This document shows positions 1-11,189 of a stretch of 64,000 nucleotides of DNA, one piece after another. Where the stretch lies: contig JXTB01000212.1 in NCBI GenBank assembly GCA_002914805.1, forward strand, positions 1 to 64,000. Direction: 5' to 3'. The notes beneath the pieces were generated by a model, which saw only the letters and a program-made list of their open reading frames with translations, ran no database searches and was not told the DNA's origin. The DNA comes from Parasponia andersonii. Its lineage: Eukaryota > Streptophyta > Magnoliopsida > Rosales > Cannabaceae. Every line of letters begins with the position of its first letter. Position 1 is the stretch's first letter. A program made the position numbers and the translations under genes.

Positions 1-1080
1 CGGATCTATGTTAAGACAGTGGGATATGATCCTTGAATCAATCCCTACCATATCCGAATGCTGCCATGCGAAGACTTCCAAATTAGACTTCAGAAAAGCG
101 ATCAATGAAGCTCGCACAGGTCCTTGAACCTCCGTTCCAATCTTTAAAGTCCTGGAAGAAATATCGAATGATAAATCTTCCAGGTCTTCAACGGGTCCAG
201 TTCTGACTTCTTCGTCAATTTTTCGAGGATCGAAATCTTCACTGGTCGTTTCGATTGACGCTTTCACTGACGGTTTGACTGACGCTTTACCTGACGATCC
301 GACTGGGGCTTCGCTCACTGCCTCGACTGACGTTTTGTCCATTTCCACGACTAACGCTTTATCCGCTGCCACGACTGACGCTTTATCCGACAGGTGGACC
401 ATCATTGCGCGAGATGTCATATCTCTTGCTGCAAGTTTTAGCGAGTTGTTATAACATGTCCTCGTATCATATTGATTTCCTCGCAAGTCGCCTACCCCGT
501 GTTGGGTCGGGAACTTCATTGTTAAATGGTAGATCGAGGTGACAGCTCGAAGTTCCCTTAATGTCAGTCTTCCTAGCACAGCGTTGAAGGCAGATGGGCA
601 ATCTACCACCAAAAACTGGGTCATTATCGATGAAACCCTTGGAAAGGTACCAACGCTGACCATCAGTTCAATCATGCCCATAGGCATCAGGCTATCACCA
701 GTGAAACCATAGAGTGGAGTGGCGGCAGGCTTCAGGTCACTCTCAGTCAACCCCATCTTTTTGAAGGCATCGAAGTATAAGATGTCCACAGCACTCCCGT
801 TATCGACCAATACTCGCCACAACTGTGTGCTTCTACAGTTAATTTTTATGACTAACGCGTCATTATGCGGATAATGGACTTCCTTTGTATCTTGCTCTGT
901 GAAGGTAATATCCATTTCCGGTACTCGTTGAAGCTTGCGTGGTCGCTGATCAAGATGCATGACGTTGGTTAACGGCTGCTGTCGAGCTTCTCGTGTATAT
1001 CTATCTTGTGCTTGCTTGGAATCTCCTCCAACATGCGGTCCTCCAAAAATAGTTCGCACCTCACGCTGAATTTCTGGAGG
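1..1080 (-). CDS. pol: Tat-A protease and linker, open frame running off the window
   Basis: From the stop at 1081-1083 to base 1 the minus strand is open for 360 codons. The first Met (960) starts a region matching the Tat aspartic protease: active-site motif VDNGSAVD near 800, flap and strand region, and the conserved NAVLGRLTLRE near 570. It continues through MKFPTQHGVG into a linker rich in degenerate Ser-Val repeats (about 410-235), then an acidic segment and the stretch just before reverse transcriptase (WQHSDMVGID near 60). This is the best-kept piece of protease in the window; the copy at 44.7 kb has lost about 181 bp here. Whether the downstream polymerase is intact cannot be seen. 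Confidence 0.85.
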
Positions 1081-1287
1081 TCACTGTTGGTCTTCTTCTC
1101 GCCTTTCGTCGCTCTGCCTGGTGTACTGCTGCAATCGTCCCTCTCTAATCAGCCTTTCAATTTCATCTTTCAGGGCAAACTAATTATTAGTGTCATGCCC
1201 AATATCATTGTGATATCGGCAAAACTTGTTGGGGTCGCGCTTTGCCCTGTCCCGCTTCATTGGTTCTGGTTGTCGGAATCGCTCCTT

Positions 1288-2886
1288 CTAATTTGTGACC
1301 GCATAGATATGATCTATGGGTGCGTTCAATTCAGTGTGATTATTAAACCTCACGGGAGCTTTTGAAATCTCCAGCCTTTTAGGTCTTGGCTGATTCTCAT
1401 TTGTCTGTTCATTATTCCTCTTATTTTTCTTATTACCGCTGTTGTTGGTAATGACCACATCTTTAGCCGCATCTGTCCTTCCTCCTTTTTTAGTCTTTTG
1501 AAGATTCTCGCGCGAAGATTCTAATCTCAGATGCCGACCAACTCTTCGGTAGAAATCTTCGAGAGTTCTACACTCTCGCTCAAGTAATTCCTCCCAGAGT
1601 TTTGTTTCTGGTCGCACCCCAGCCATCATAAGAGTAAGAACTCCTCCTTCAGGTGGGTTGTTGACCTTTGCTAGCTCTGAAGTGAATCGATTGAGATAAC
1701 ACTGTAGAGTCTCCTCTGGACCTTGCCGGATTGCGGACAAACTAACAAGCGGAACAGTGAAATTCTTTGCAGCTTGAAACTGTCTTAAGAACGCCGTCTG
1801 TAATTGTTGCCAGGACAAAATTGAATCGGATTTAAGTCCACGGAACTACTTCTTCGCTGCTCCCGAGAGTGTGACAGTGAAACATCTACAACGTGCATGA
1901 TCATTAACCCGATAAAGTTCCATCAAGTCACTGAAGTGATCCATATGGTCTTGTGGATCAGTTTTCTCATCAAAAGTGTTAACAGTGGAAAGTCTGAGTC
2001 CAGTGGGAAGGGTTGCAGCTCGAACCTCCTCGCTGAATCGCGACTGACGATACCCATCAGCGAGCTCATCATCCTAGCCAGCAAGTGCGTCTAATGCGAT
2101 CCTTAAATTGTGAACATCGACGTTCAGAGGGAAAGCATCATCCCTTGCGGGCGGTAAAAGCGACCTTCGTTCGTTATCTTGTTATGGCGGGTTGGTCAGG
2201 TAGAGTCTTCTGCGACCTGTGAGTGGAATCCAGTGAATTAGTGCGACAAGACCGACTTTGGATGTTGTGATACGATACAGATCGATCATGACTATGTCGT
2301 CGCTCCAAATACTGTCTTAAGTCTGCAGGATCTTGTCTTGACTCTCTGCTGATTCTTTCGAAGACGCTTCTCGATGGTCGTCTTTGTTCACCGTTCAAGC
2401 GATCTTGACTATTAGTGGATTTATAGGAAGGTTGTACACGATCACGGTTTATACTTGAACTTTTCGTACCAGACTCTGGAGGCAAGTTTGCGACCTTGCC
2501 TTTCCCTTTGGAGGTGCGATCTTCATGACGCTCCTGCTGAGTTCTTGGCTGGCCGCGTCTTCTCGTCTCCAGGATCTGTATTCCTTTCTCAGGTAATTGA
2601 GCAAGACGTTCTTTGGGACATTCGTGTTGTGGTGGGTCACCATGTGCCCTTCAGCAAGTCGTCGCAGGGTGCCATTGATCTAGTTAGTGACTTGCTGAAG
2701 GTTCACCAGCGTCTCCTCCATACGATCCTGTCTCTGGGAAAGGTTTTCTGTTACAGTCATAGTAGGCTGATCCGGAGCAGGGGCTGCTTGTGTAGCAGCA
2801 GTACTTTGAGATTGGTTTTGGCTAGTTCCGGTGACTCTGGTAGTGTTTCTAGTGTTTGTCATTATTGAAAAAGTAGAATTTGACAA
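1288..2886 (-). pseudogene. gag: Tat-A gag polyprotein, broken by stops
   Basis: This is the structural (capsid/nucleocapsid) part of the retrotransposon. The N-terminal part (2886-2680) is Gln/Thr-rich with a short helical stretch (RMEETLVNLQ). A basic Arg-rich middle follows (about 2640-2174). The capsid core (about 2110-1290) matches the plant retrotransposon gag domain. Stops fall where the copy at 42.8-44.4 kb has sense codons: CAG to TAG at 2680, TGG to TAG at 2074-2076 and at 1846-1848. The capsid frame is open over 1818-1288 (176 codons). The stop ending it, TAG at 1288-1290 after Val-Thr-Asn, is shared by all three gag copies of the window. Beyond it the frame continues through a Cys-His knuckle (CRYHNDIGH) with another TAG at its last Cys. 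Confidence 0.85.
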
Positions 2887-2904
2887 ATTTTTCTACCAGA
2901 ATAG

Positions 2905-2922
2905 CCCTCCTTCTAGCGCCAA
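2905..2922 (-). other. primer-binding site of Tat-A
   Basis: Directly inside the LTR the minus strand reads TTGGCGCTAGAAGGAGGGC. It begins with the TGG expected for pairing to a tRNA 3' CCA end and matches the same site at 42722 (TTGGCGCTAGAATGAGGG) and, more weakly, 16443. I do not assign the tRNA. Confidence 0.75.
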
Positions 2923-2923
2923 T

Positions 2924-3571
2924 TGTTGATGGAGATTTTATCAACAATAAATTTAGAAAAACTTAAGAGATGTGGCTTGTGCGAATTGAGTTAATAATCA
3001 AAGCAAATAAAGAGAGAGGATTTTATAGTGGTTCAGTCCCGAAAAAGATGAGCTTACGTCCACTGTTTTTCCACTATTTTATAGAGAATTACAAGCACTC
3101 AAAGATACAATGTCTCATCTGGAAATTGGAAAACTGAAAAGCAATTGGAATACTCAAAACTTGATCCCTCTTCGCAACATTGAGTCCCCTTTATATAGGT
3201 AAAGGTAACCCTATGTCCCTATGATCCTAATTATGTAAACGGGTAACTATACATTGGGTAACATAAATTAAGTAACAACATAATTGGATAACCACTCAAA
3301 ACGGGTAACTGGTTGATCATAAATAGGAGACTTCTATTTCCCTTTCCTTGTAGGTTTCCTGTTTGACATAGCATATACTTGTTTCCTATTTCTTTCGGAA
3401 GAGGTCGTCCACAGCCTATGCAGAGAAGGTTGCACATAACTTATGCAAAAAGAGGTCACACGACTATACAGAAGAGGTCGTATATAACCTGTGGAAGAGG
3501 TCGCACATATCCAATACGGAGGAGGTCGAACTTAACTCTTATATGACCTTAGGATTTTAGACCGCACAACA
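2924..3571 (-). repeat. 5' LTR of Tat-A
   Basis: The repeat is 648 bp and on the minus strand begins TGTTGTGCGG and ends ATCAACA, i.e. TG...CA ends. It aligns along its length with the two LTRs of the element at 42-53 kb. It holds a TATA box (CCTATATAAAGG, minus, about 3188-3199) and, in its U3 end (about 3400-3560), several imperfect copies of a GAGGTCG-centred unit. Confidence 0.9.
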
Positions 3572-3576
3572 GAAAT

Positions 3577-5190
3577 ATATATATATATATTCAGAGAAAA
3601 AAAAATTGGCAATCGACCCCAACTCTCGGTAAAAGAGTGGGCCACCCTCTTAAAATAAGAGGCAGTCACTATCATATATACTAGTCATACTCGTACGAGC
3701 CTAAACCAGGTATTGGTTAGTTTGAGGGTTTTTTTTATAGAAAATTAAATATTTTAAAGTTGATGATTCAAAAAATAATAATGAATTTTTACCCAAAAAA
3801 GTATCAAAGGTTGAAAAGTGGATATTAATTGAATATGTAAGGCTTTTCTATCATTTGCTCTATGTAATTACACATGTAAGTAAGCATTAATTAAACAAAA
3901 AAGAAAAATATTAAAATACTTGAATCAATAGTACACCATTTTTAGTACACCATTTTTAGTTGCTACTAAACATAAAAGAAAACTAACTATAACCACATAT
4001 TCTAAGCCTCTTTGCATAAGTTCCTTAAAACATATAAAACATTTGAGAATAAGCTCCTCTCTTAATAGCTTAAACTTTTGGAATAGACTGGTAATTTAAC
4101 AGTAATAGACCTTCAATTGTTTATTTTTTATTTTTTAATGTTATCCTTTTAAACATTTGAGTAAAAGACAAAATACATTAACTGAGTCTAAATATAAATT
4201 TTTTTCGAAAAAGACATGTAGTACTAATACTTAAGATACCAGAAAAAGTGTAATGAATAGGGTTTTGGCAATAGATACTCTTTTTTAAATAAAGAAATAA
4301 GCAGTAAATGAGTAAATTCCTTCTTTTCTGTTTTTTTTTTCTTGAAAAAAGCCTTCTTCTTTAATTTTATAACCAATCATATAATAACAAATAGGATTTT
4401 TTGAATGACTTGCCTTTATATTATTCGTGATTGGTAAAATAATTCTTGAGTGATTTTTTTTTTTGCAATTAAGTCTCTAAGTTCTAAAACTTTTTGCAAA
4501 TATGTCCCTTTTATAACTAATTATTAAATGTTAACGTGAAGACCTTTTATACACATGTGAATGGTAGTTTTACATTTATCAAATAAACTGATAAAAAAAA
4601 AGATAAAGCATTTATTAAACATAATTATTGAAATATTAAAATAATAATAATAAAAGAAAGGCGCCTGCTACTTTGATTCAAAATTATTTCCACAAAATAA
4701 TAATTCTATTGATTTATTAAAAATAATTATTTTTATTTGCCTTAAAAATGTATTTTCAATTAAATTAAAAATATAATATAGTACATATAAACAGATTGAA
4801 AACAAAAATGACTTCTAAGAAAGAAGGAGAAAAAAAGAAGACAACTGATTATTAATGAAAATATGTAATTTACATAGGCGTATTTACTCACATAGTCTCA
4901 TGCTCTCTTTTTTGTTTTAATTTTTTTTTAAATGCAGTCACACTCCCTTTTTAAGCATACAAATCTCTCATCATCACTGCCACGTACCAAAACCAATTGA
5001 TAATAAGACAAAACAAAAAGGAAAAATTTAATTTAAAGAAAGAGAGAAAATCACCTACGTACCTTTATTTTCCTCCTTTTTTTAGAGATTACTTACTCTC
5101 TCTCTCTCTTTTATGTACACATGTCTCTCTCATCAATTCCTAGTACTAAAATCTAGCCAATAGGACAAAACTCAAAAATATAATAATAGG
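3577..5190. other. AT-rich spacer, no gene seen
   Basis: No coding or RNA gene is recognised. The stretch has many A and T runs and a short CT microsatellite near 5095-5110. Confidence 0.6.
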
Positions 5191-5194
5191 CCAA

Positions 5195-5745
5195 AAGTAC
5201 CGATGGTAACGAATTGGGTTCAGATATGGCTACTGTACCCACGGGAAAAAATCGAATCCATACTCATTTTATTTATCTATTTAAGTTATCGGATAGGTTC
5301 ACATATTATCTGCACGGATAAACAGGTACTCATACGTACTTATACTAGTAAAAAAAATTTAAAAAATATTATTTGAATAATTTGAAAAATAAAAAAAATT
5401 TGAATTTAAAGAGGAAAAAAAATCTAATGCCAGTATGATATATTAAAATTAGTAATACTTCAACAACACAACCTAATTTACATATATATTTATTTATTTA
5501 TGTATATTTTACATAAATTATATATATACCTAATATATGTTTTTTATTTTTTATGTATATAAATAATCGGAGTGAGTATGTGGGACGGGTACCCGTGTAT
5601 CCGTACTTGCTCTATATCTTGATCGGATTTTTTACTTTGTACCCGTACTGAGCTCATTTACCTGAATAATCGGATATTACTTATCCCATTTGGGTCAGGT
5701 ACCTGCGAGTAAAAGTATTGGCGAATATAATTGTCATCTTTAGAC
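5195..5745. mobile_element. MITE-like insertion, copy 1
   Basis: A roughly 550 bp segment has GC-richer ends containing opposed GTACCC/GGGTAC words (ACTGTACCCACGGG near 5232, GGGACGGGTACCCGTG near 5581) around an AT-rich core. The core (about 5340-5560) is recognisably related to 56215-56420. The flanks carry a similar ATAGGACAAAAC word (5159 and 5770). This is what a short non-autonomous DNA transposon looks like. I could not fix the exact ends or target duplication. Confidence 0.45.
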
Positions 5746-5865
5746 AAAACCAAAATGAAGATAGATAATAGGACAAAACCTAGAAAAGATAAAAAAAAAA
5801 AAAAATGACGCAAGTGTGTCAACCCACAATTAATTATTTATCTGCTCTTATGTATATTAGTGTAG

Positions 5866-5908
<43 letters not shown>

Positions 5909-8406
5909 TCGAATCTAGTAGTTATTTATTTTTTGTCTTTGAATTATAATCTAGCAGTTATCACAATTTGAGTAGTTAAAAAAAAATTTGTTACTTAATT
6001 ATTTTTTCTATCCTCTTTTTACTATGAAAAGATGCGTGTGTCAAATTTTAATCGACGGAAACAATATCTATTTGGATTTGGATTGATGCCTATATATATA
6101 TATATATATATATATAAATATAAAGAAACGAAATAAATAGATGAAAGATAAGGACCAAAAAGCTCTAACGTATAGGTTTATACAGGGCCAATTTGTTAAT
6201 AATGTTCGAGACACATTAAAAATACTAAAACACTAATAATTTGTTTTTATATGCATTTTTAACGAGAAAGACGAAAAAATGATTGTACTGTTGGAGAAAA
6301 GTAAAATGCAAGACGATGATTCAATTCCTTTCAAATTTAAGGTAAATAACTCAAATTTAGATTTTGGGGATTTGATTTTAATTTGACCATTGAGATTGCA
6401 TATAACTTTGGAGTTCAAATTATGATGATAAATTCTATTGATGACATGATTCGGATAAGACTAACTTAAAGTGAATTAGTTTGGTAAATATAGAATATTA
6501 TAGATTTTTAAATATGTGAAAAGATAGAAAACACAATAATAATTAGGACTGAATTTATAGATACTTTTAGTAATTCAAATAAATAATTTTTGATATGGTT
6601 TAAAAAATAATCGAAAAAGGTTTTCAATATTATATAAATCATAAAGTTTTTCAATAGTATATAAATCATCAAAATCCGAGTTATAGTCAAGGAGTTGGTC
6701 TATTATTGAACTAGGCACTAATCCAAAATGTTATGCAATTTTAGCTACATGCGGTAGCACATTGTGAGATACCTGTGGATGTCACAACTACATTGTTGAC
6801 ATGTTTAGGACTCTATATCTTGTAGAACTTATATCCTAAGTTGTGATTTTTGAAAATAAATTATAGTTGTTATGAATCTTGGATATTGAGATTATTCGAA
6901 AAAAGTAGAGTGCAATATAAAGTACAAATGCAATAAATAGTCATTGTATTTAATATAATTAGAGTATGATTTCATTGATTTGATAAATATAACTTGTATG
7001 TATTGTAGTGATATAGGTAATTGATCAATTACATTAAATATTTGGATTAATTAGATTAGTGAATAGGATTAGTAATCTGATATAAATTTCTTTATACAAA
7101 ACTTAAATGTTTTATTGCTTATAATAAGCTCATTTTTATGAAACGTTATTTTTATTACAAAAATTATGGTTTCAAGTGAAATATCGTTTTCGCTAACAAG
7201 ATTGTTTAATGGAAAAGACTTATTTTGCTAAAATTTAAATACTTTTTGTGAGACTACTGGGAGTTTTATCTTAAATTTTTTTATACTAAATTATGAGCAT
7301 ATGAAAATGCTATTATAGGAGTTGAAATGAAAATTATCATCCAATGACAAAAGTGAAGTGTCTTGACTAGTTATTGTTTATAAATGTATTGAAATTTTTT
7401 TTAGTAACTGTGAATGTGGACCCAATCAACGAGTTTTATGTGGATAGTAATGGCATAACTTGCGAGGTTAATATCGTATATTCAGTCTCAGTTACAAGGT
7501 TTAAATGTGATAAATTTGGAATTGGCTATAGGATTAATTATAGTAGATTCGGACTTAATGATATGGGTTTATAGCCAAAATCACCAAAAAGTTTGAGAAT
7601 ATAAAATTGGAAAATGTATTGGAAGGAAAAATATTTGAAATAACAACTTCAGAAACTAAATTTATTCTAAAAATGGTTTTACTAAACATTTTTTATACAT
7701 ATGTTTTGCTCTAACTAATTATGATTACCGGTTACTTACTCGGTTGTCAAAATCATGATTTTATTTTTCCTTCCCAAGTTTTAAGGATCATCAATTAAGA
7801 GGTTGAGTAAGGGATAACTTATTTACGTAATTAGAATGCACTGGAATTCATAATTAAAAGATGGAAAGTTGTTTATCTTTATCCATAAAATATGAGGACT
7901 TCAAAGGTCAATTAATACCAATTTATTAGATTATAATTTTTATTTTGTATAGTGAATTTCTAATATTTGGAGATTTATAAGAATTATCAAGTTTTATATG
8001 ATTCAAAGTTACTTATTATAGTTTATTTCTTCTTTACTATTATGGATTATAGAAAGATTTATTGCCTACCTATGAAACTATAGCTTATATTATGTAGGAT
8101 CAAGGCGTGCCAACATGACAAGTGACCTATATTTTGAAAGAGTATTAAGAACTTCGGTAATTAAAAACAACAAATTGGTATTTGGAAATATACAAAGATC
8201 TCTATACACAAATTTGAAATTGTTGCTGATATAATAGAAGAAAGAGTATAAGATTGCAGATTAAGATTTTGGGTAAACTTAAGACTTATCAGTGTCTCTG
8301 TGTTTAGTGGTTCCATGTAGTAACGACACTCATCTACCAAAATAACTAAAAACCACACTCCCCAAGACACAAAAAAAAAAGACTTATTTGTTGTTCGAGG
8401 AAAAGG
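5746..8406. other. AT-rich spacer with TA microsatellites
   Basis: No gene is supported. The stretch holds an (AT)n run at 5869-5905 and another at about 6092-6115. A 66-codon open frame at 7374-7574 shows no recognisable domain, and I do not call it a gene. Confidence 0.55.
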
Positions 8407-8411
8407 ACTTG

Positions 8412-10501
8412 CGTAAAAACCCAGTTTTATAAGGGACAAAATGATTTTTTGACGGGTTTTAAAAAAAAAATCAGATTACATATATGTATATATATATGTA
8501 TCGTTTCTCTCTCCTCCCTCTCGTTTCACTCCCCCCGATCTCTTTCTCTCTCTCTTTCTCTCCCTCGTCTCTCTCACTCTCGGCCAAAGAGCAGCCGCTA
8601 CCACCCCAGGCTTTGTCCGGCCGAGCAAACCGCTGGCGAGTCCTCCCCAGGCCACCACGAGCCAACACCGAGCAGCAGCAACAGCCGGAAGAGCCGCCAT
8701 CGACGGGGAAGACGAAAGGGGGCCGTTCAGACTTTTTGTCGCCGACAAAGATTTCGGCCACCATTTGACTCTAAACTGGTCTTGTTGGATTCGTATCGTC
8801 ACAAGGATCGTCAAGGTATATATATCTCAACCCCATTTTGTCAACCCCATTTTGTCTAGATTGAAAATTGCCACTTTTGGGTATTTTGAGTTTTGAATTT
8901 TAGTTTTTGATTTGGCCGTTGGATTGTGTTTTTGGCTGCATTTTTGGAATGTACTCAAAAAATGGAGAAGTTTGATATATATATTGTATGGTTTGGTGAT
9001 CAGCACGAAAATCGAGATCAGACGGTCGAGATTTTGTGTGCCACCGGCCTGGTGTGGGTCAGGGCCTGAATTGGACAAGTTATATGTCTAACCTAGCTAT
9101 TTTGGGTGCTAGGAATTCAATGAAGAGGTTCGGTTGTGGAATTGAAGCTCCGGTGAGAAGTAGATTTTTTGCAAGAGGACGATCGAGGGTTTGGAATTGG
9201 TTCTCGACCCTTCGGATGATCGTCAATGACACCTTGAGAATTCAATAGCGTGGTATTACTATTCGAGTGAGGTAGAGATTCAATTACTTCTGTTTTATAT
9301 CATTTTCGAATAAAACTTACTTTCTGCAATATATGAAAATAAACATGATTTTTAGACTATTTAAATGTCTGTGATGAGAATTTGTTATATGATATATATA
9401 CTGTATTACTCTGGGAATTTTCTGAGTACAGGTTATTTTTTGTATATTAAAAATATGGCCATTATACTGCTATAAAAACCTAGTATGTTGATTTTACTGA
9501 AAAACTAGAGCACGAATATTTTCACACTTCAATTCTATATTGCATGTGTCATAGGATCATACATGAGCACCGTGTTAGCATCATAGATCTACAGTGTGGC
9601 ACTGCATACTCCACTATCGGTGAAAGTCTGTAAACTCGTGCGAAATCTTGTTACTTTTGATTATCTCTCCATTTGACAGGTGTAGGCAATTCGGTTGCCC
9701 CTCCAGGTTTGGTAGGCGACACATGGGTGCCCCTCCGGATATGGGCTTAAGTATCAGGCAGGCTGTTAGGTACACTTAGTACCATTAGCCTGAGTTTTCA
9801 CAGATGAGAGTAAGTGAGCTCATGGGTATGGGTTGATTTGTGTTATGTGCATATGAATTGAATGGTTTTGATTATACTTTATATATATATATATATATTT
9901 GTATATATGGATTTCCGGTTTAGATTATATATATATATATATATATATGGATGTTTTGGACTAAACTAACCATGCAGGAATTCTCCATCACAAAAATATT
10001 TTCAATCGAGGTAATTGTTTTTCCTACTGGGCATTTTATGCTCACCTCTCTACCTTCTTCCTCAGGTGGTGTCTATTGTGATTTTGGTGATTAAGAGGAG
10101 TAAGAAGTTATCCGGATTGTAGTTCGTCTCTTGGTAATGCTAGGAGTTTGTTGTCATAGTCTTTGGACTATTTGGGATTTGTATTAGCTTTAAACCAAGA
10201 TTACTGCTTTCTATTTTGTCTGCATATTTATATATGCTATTCTGGTGTTTGACTTTTATGGTGGATGATGATGATGCTAAGTTTTATACTTGATTTTATA
10301 TTTTTAAATAATTATTCAATCCATGTTTGATGGTGTATACGAACTGTAGGAGTAGTTCACGAGATGGAATTCTGATTACTTTATTTAAATGGACCATTTT
10401 TATAAAAACTAGAACTTTTGACACTTTTCAAATAAATCAAAGAATTTTTCATCTTTGTGAAATTTTCCTTCTGCCACTAGCTCGGATTTTGGGTCGTGAC
10501 A
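8412..10501 (+). mobile_element. solo LTR, about 2.1 kb
   Basis: The element ends GGGTCGTGACA at 10501 and is followed by ACTTG (10502-10506); the same ACTTG stands at 8407-8411 just before CGTAAAAACC, so a 5-bp target duplication brackets 2090 bp. The first base pair is CG where LTRs normally start TG, read as a point mutation. Inside, TA-rich promoter-like sequence (about 8478-8500) is followed by a CT-rich then GC-rich leader (8505-8750). A TACTGGGC...GCTCACC block near 10025 also occurs in the insertion at 36818-40542. No coding sequence is present, so recombination of a full element to one LTR is the simplest reading. Long LTRs of this style suggest a chromovirus such as Tekay/Del, but this is a guess. 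Confidence 0.6.
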
Positions 10502-10506
10502 ACTTG

Positions 10507-11189
10507 TCATTTATTCTATATGTTAGGTCTTGCTGTGGAAAGGTGTTCGTACGAAATCACTAAACATCGTCTAAAATTTCAAAGAAAGTAAGAAAAAATA
10601 AAGAACAGAAAGTACACACAAATTTATCATATAATATATATAGTATCTATTGGGCGCACCTCAGAATATTATCTCCATTATATGAAGAAAATCACCCAAG
10701 TATTTTTCATCCTTACAAGTCTCCTAAAGATGAAATAAAAAATCATAAATATAGAGTCTAATCAAATGAAAAAAGGAATTAACAAATACAAGATTTACAT
10801 GTTTCAGAGTAGCAGTGTGCCAAGTCCTACATCCAAGGAAGGGCCGATCGAGACCCTAGACAAATACACTAGTATAATTGGTTTTTACACTCAATACTAT
10901 CAGCAATTACATGAGTATTCACTCAATTTTGTACAAGTTTCCCCAAGAAACAAACGCTCCTGAAAAGTTCACGGACAATTTCGGACAAGTTGGCTTCAAT
11001 CAGCCATAAAACAACAAAAATAATGAATGTAGTGGTTAAAAATGAATGGAGGATATAATGGATTTGTTGATATTTTTGTGACATTGGTCAACAATGGTAT
11101 CAGCCAAATTTTTGTTTTGTATCTAATATAGATTCTGATGGCCTATAAATAGGTTTGCTTCTCTTGTGACAAAACACCAAGCAAAAAAT
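10507..11189. other. spacer, nothing recognised
   Basis: No coding, RNA or repeat signal could be supported between the solo LTR and the receptor-kinase pseudogene. Confidence 0.5.

Larger units (their letters stand above)
1..3571 (-). mobile_element. Tat-A: 5' part of a Ty3/gypsy (Tat lineage) retrotransposon
   Basis: Reading leftward from 3571 there is an LTR, a primer-binding site, gag, protease and the linker leading to reverse transcriptase, where the window ends. Gene order and sequence match the complete copy at 42072-52991 piece by piece; the first bases of the window match about 45440 there. The lineage call rests on that copy, which carries a second RNase H after the usual one, a Tat hallmark. 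The right-hand flank is GAAAT (3572-3576); its matching target duplication would lie outside the window. The gag is broken by stops, but the protease-linker frame is open. Confidence 0.9.

Noticed and set aside
7374-7574. 66-codon frame in AT-rich spacer
   Set aside because: No domain, no neighbouring exons, and of a length expected by chance.
8449-8859. Overlapping open frames on both strands in a GC-rich patch
   Set aside because: They overlap each other in several frames, start in a CT/TA microsatellite and show no domain. The patch fits the leader of the solo LTR at 8412-10501.
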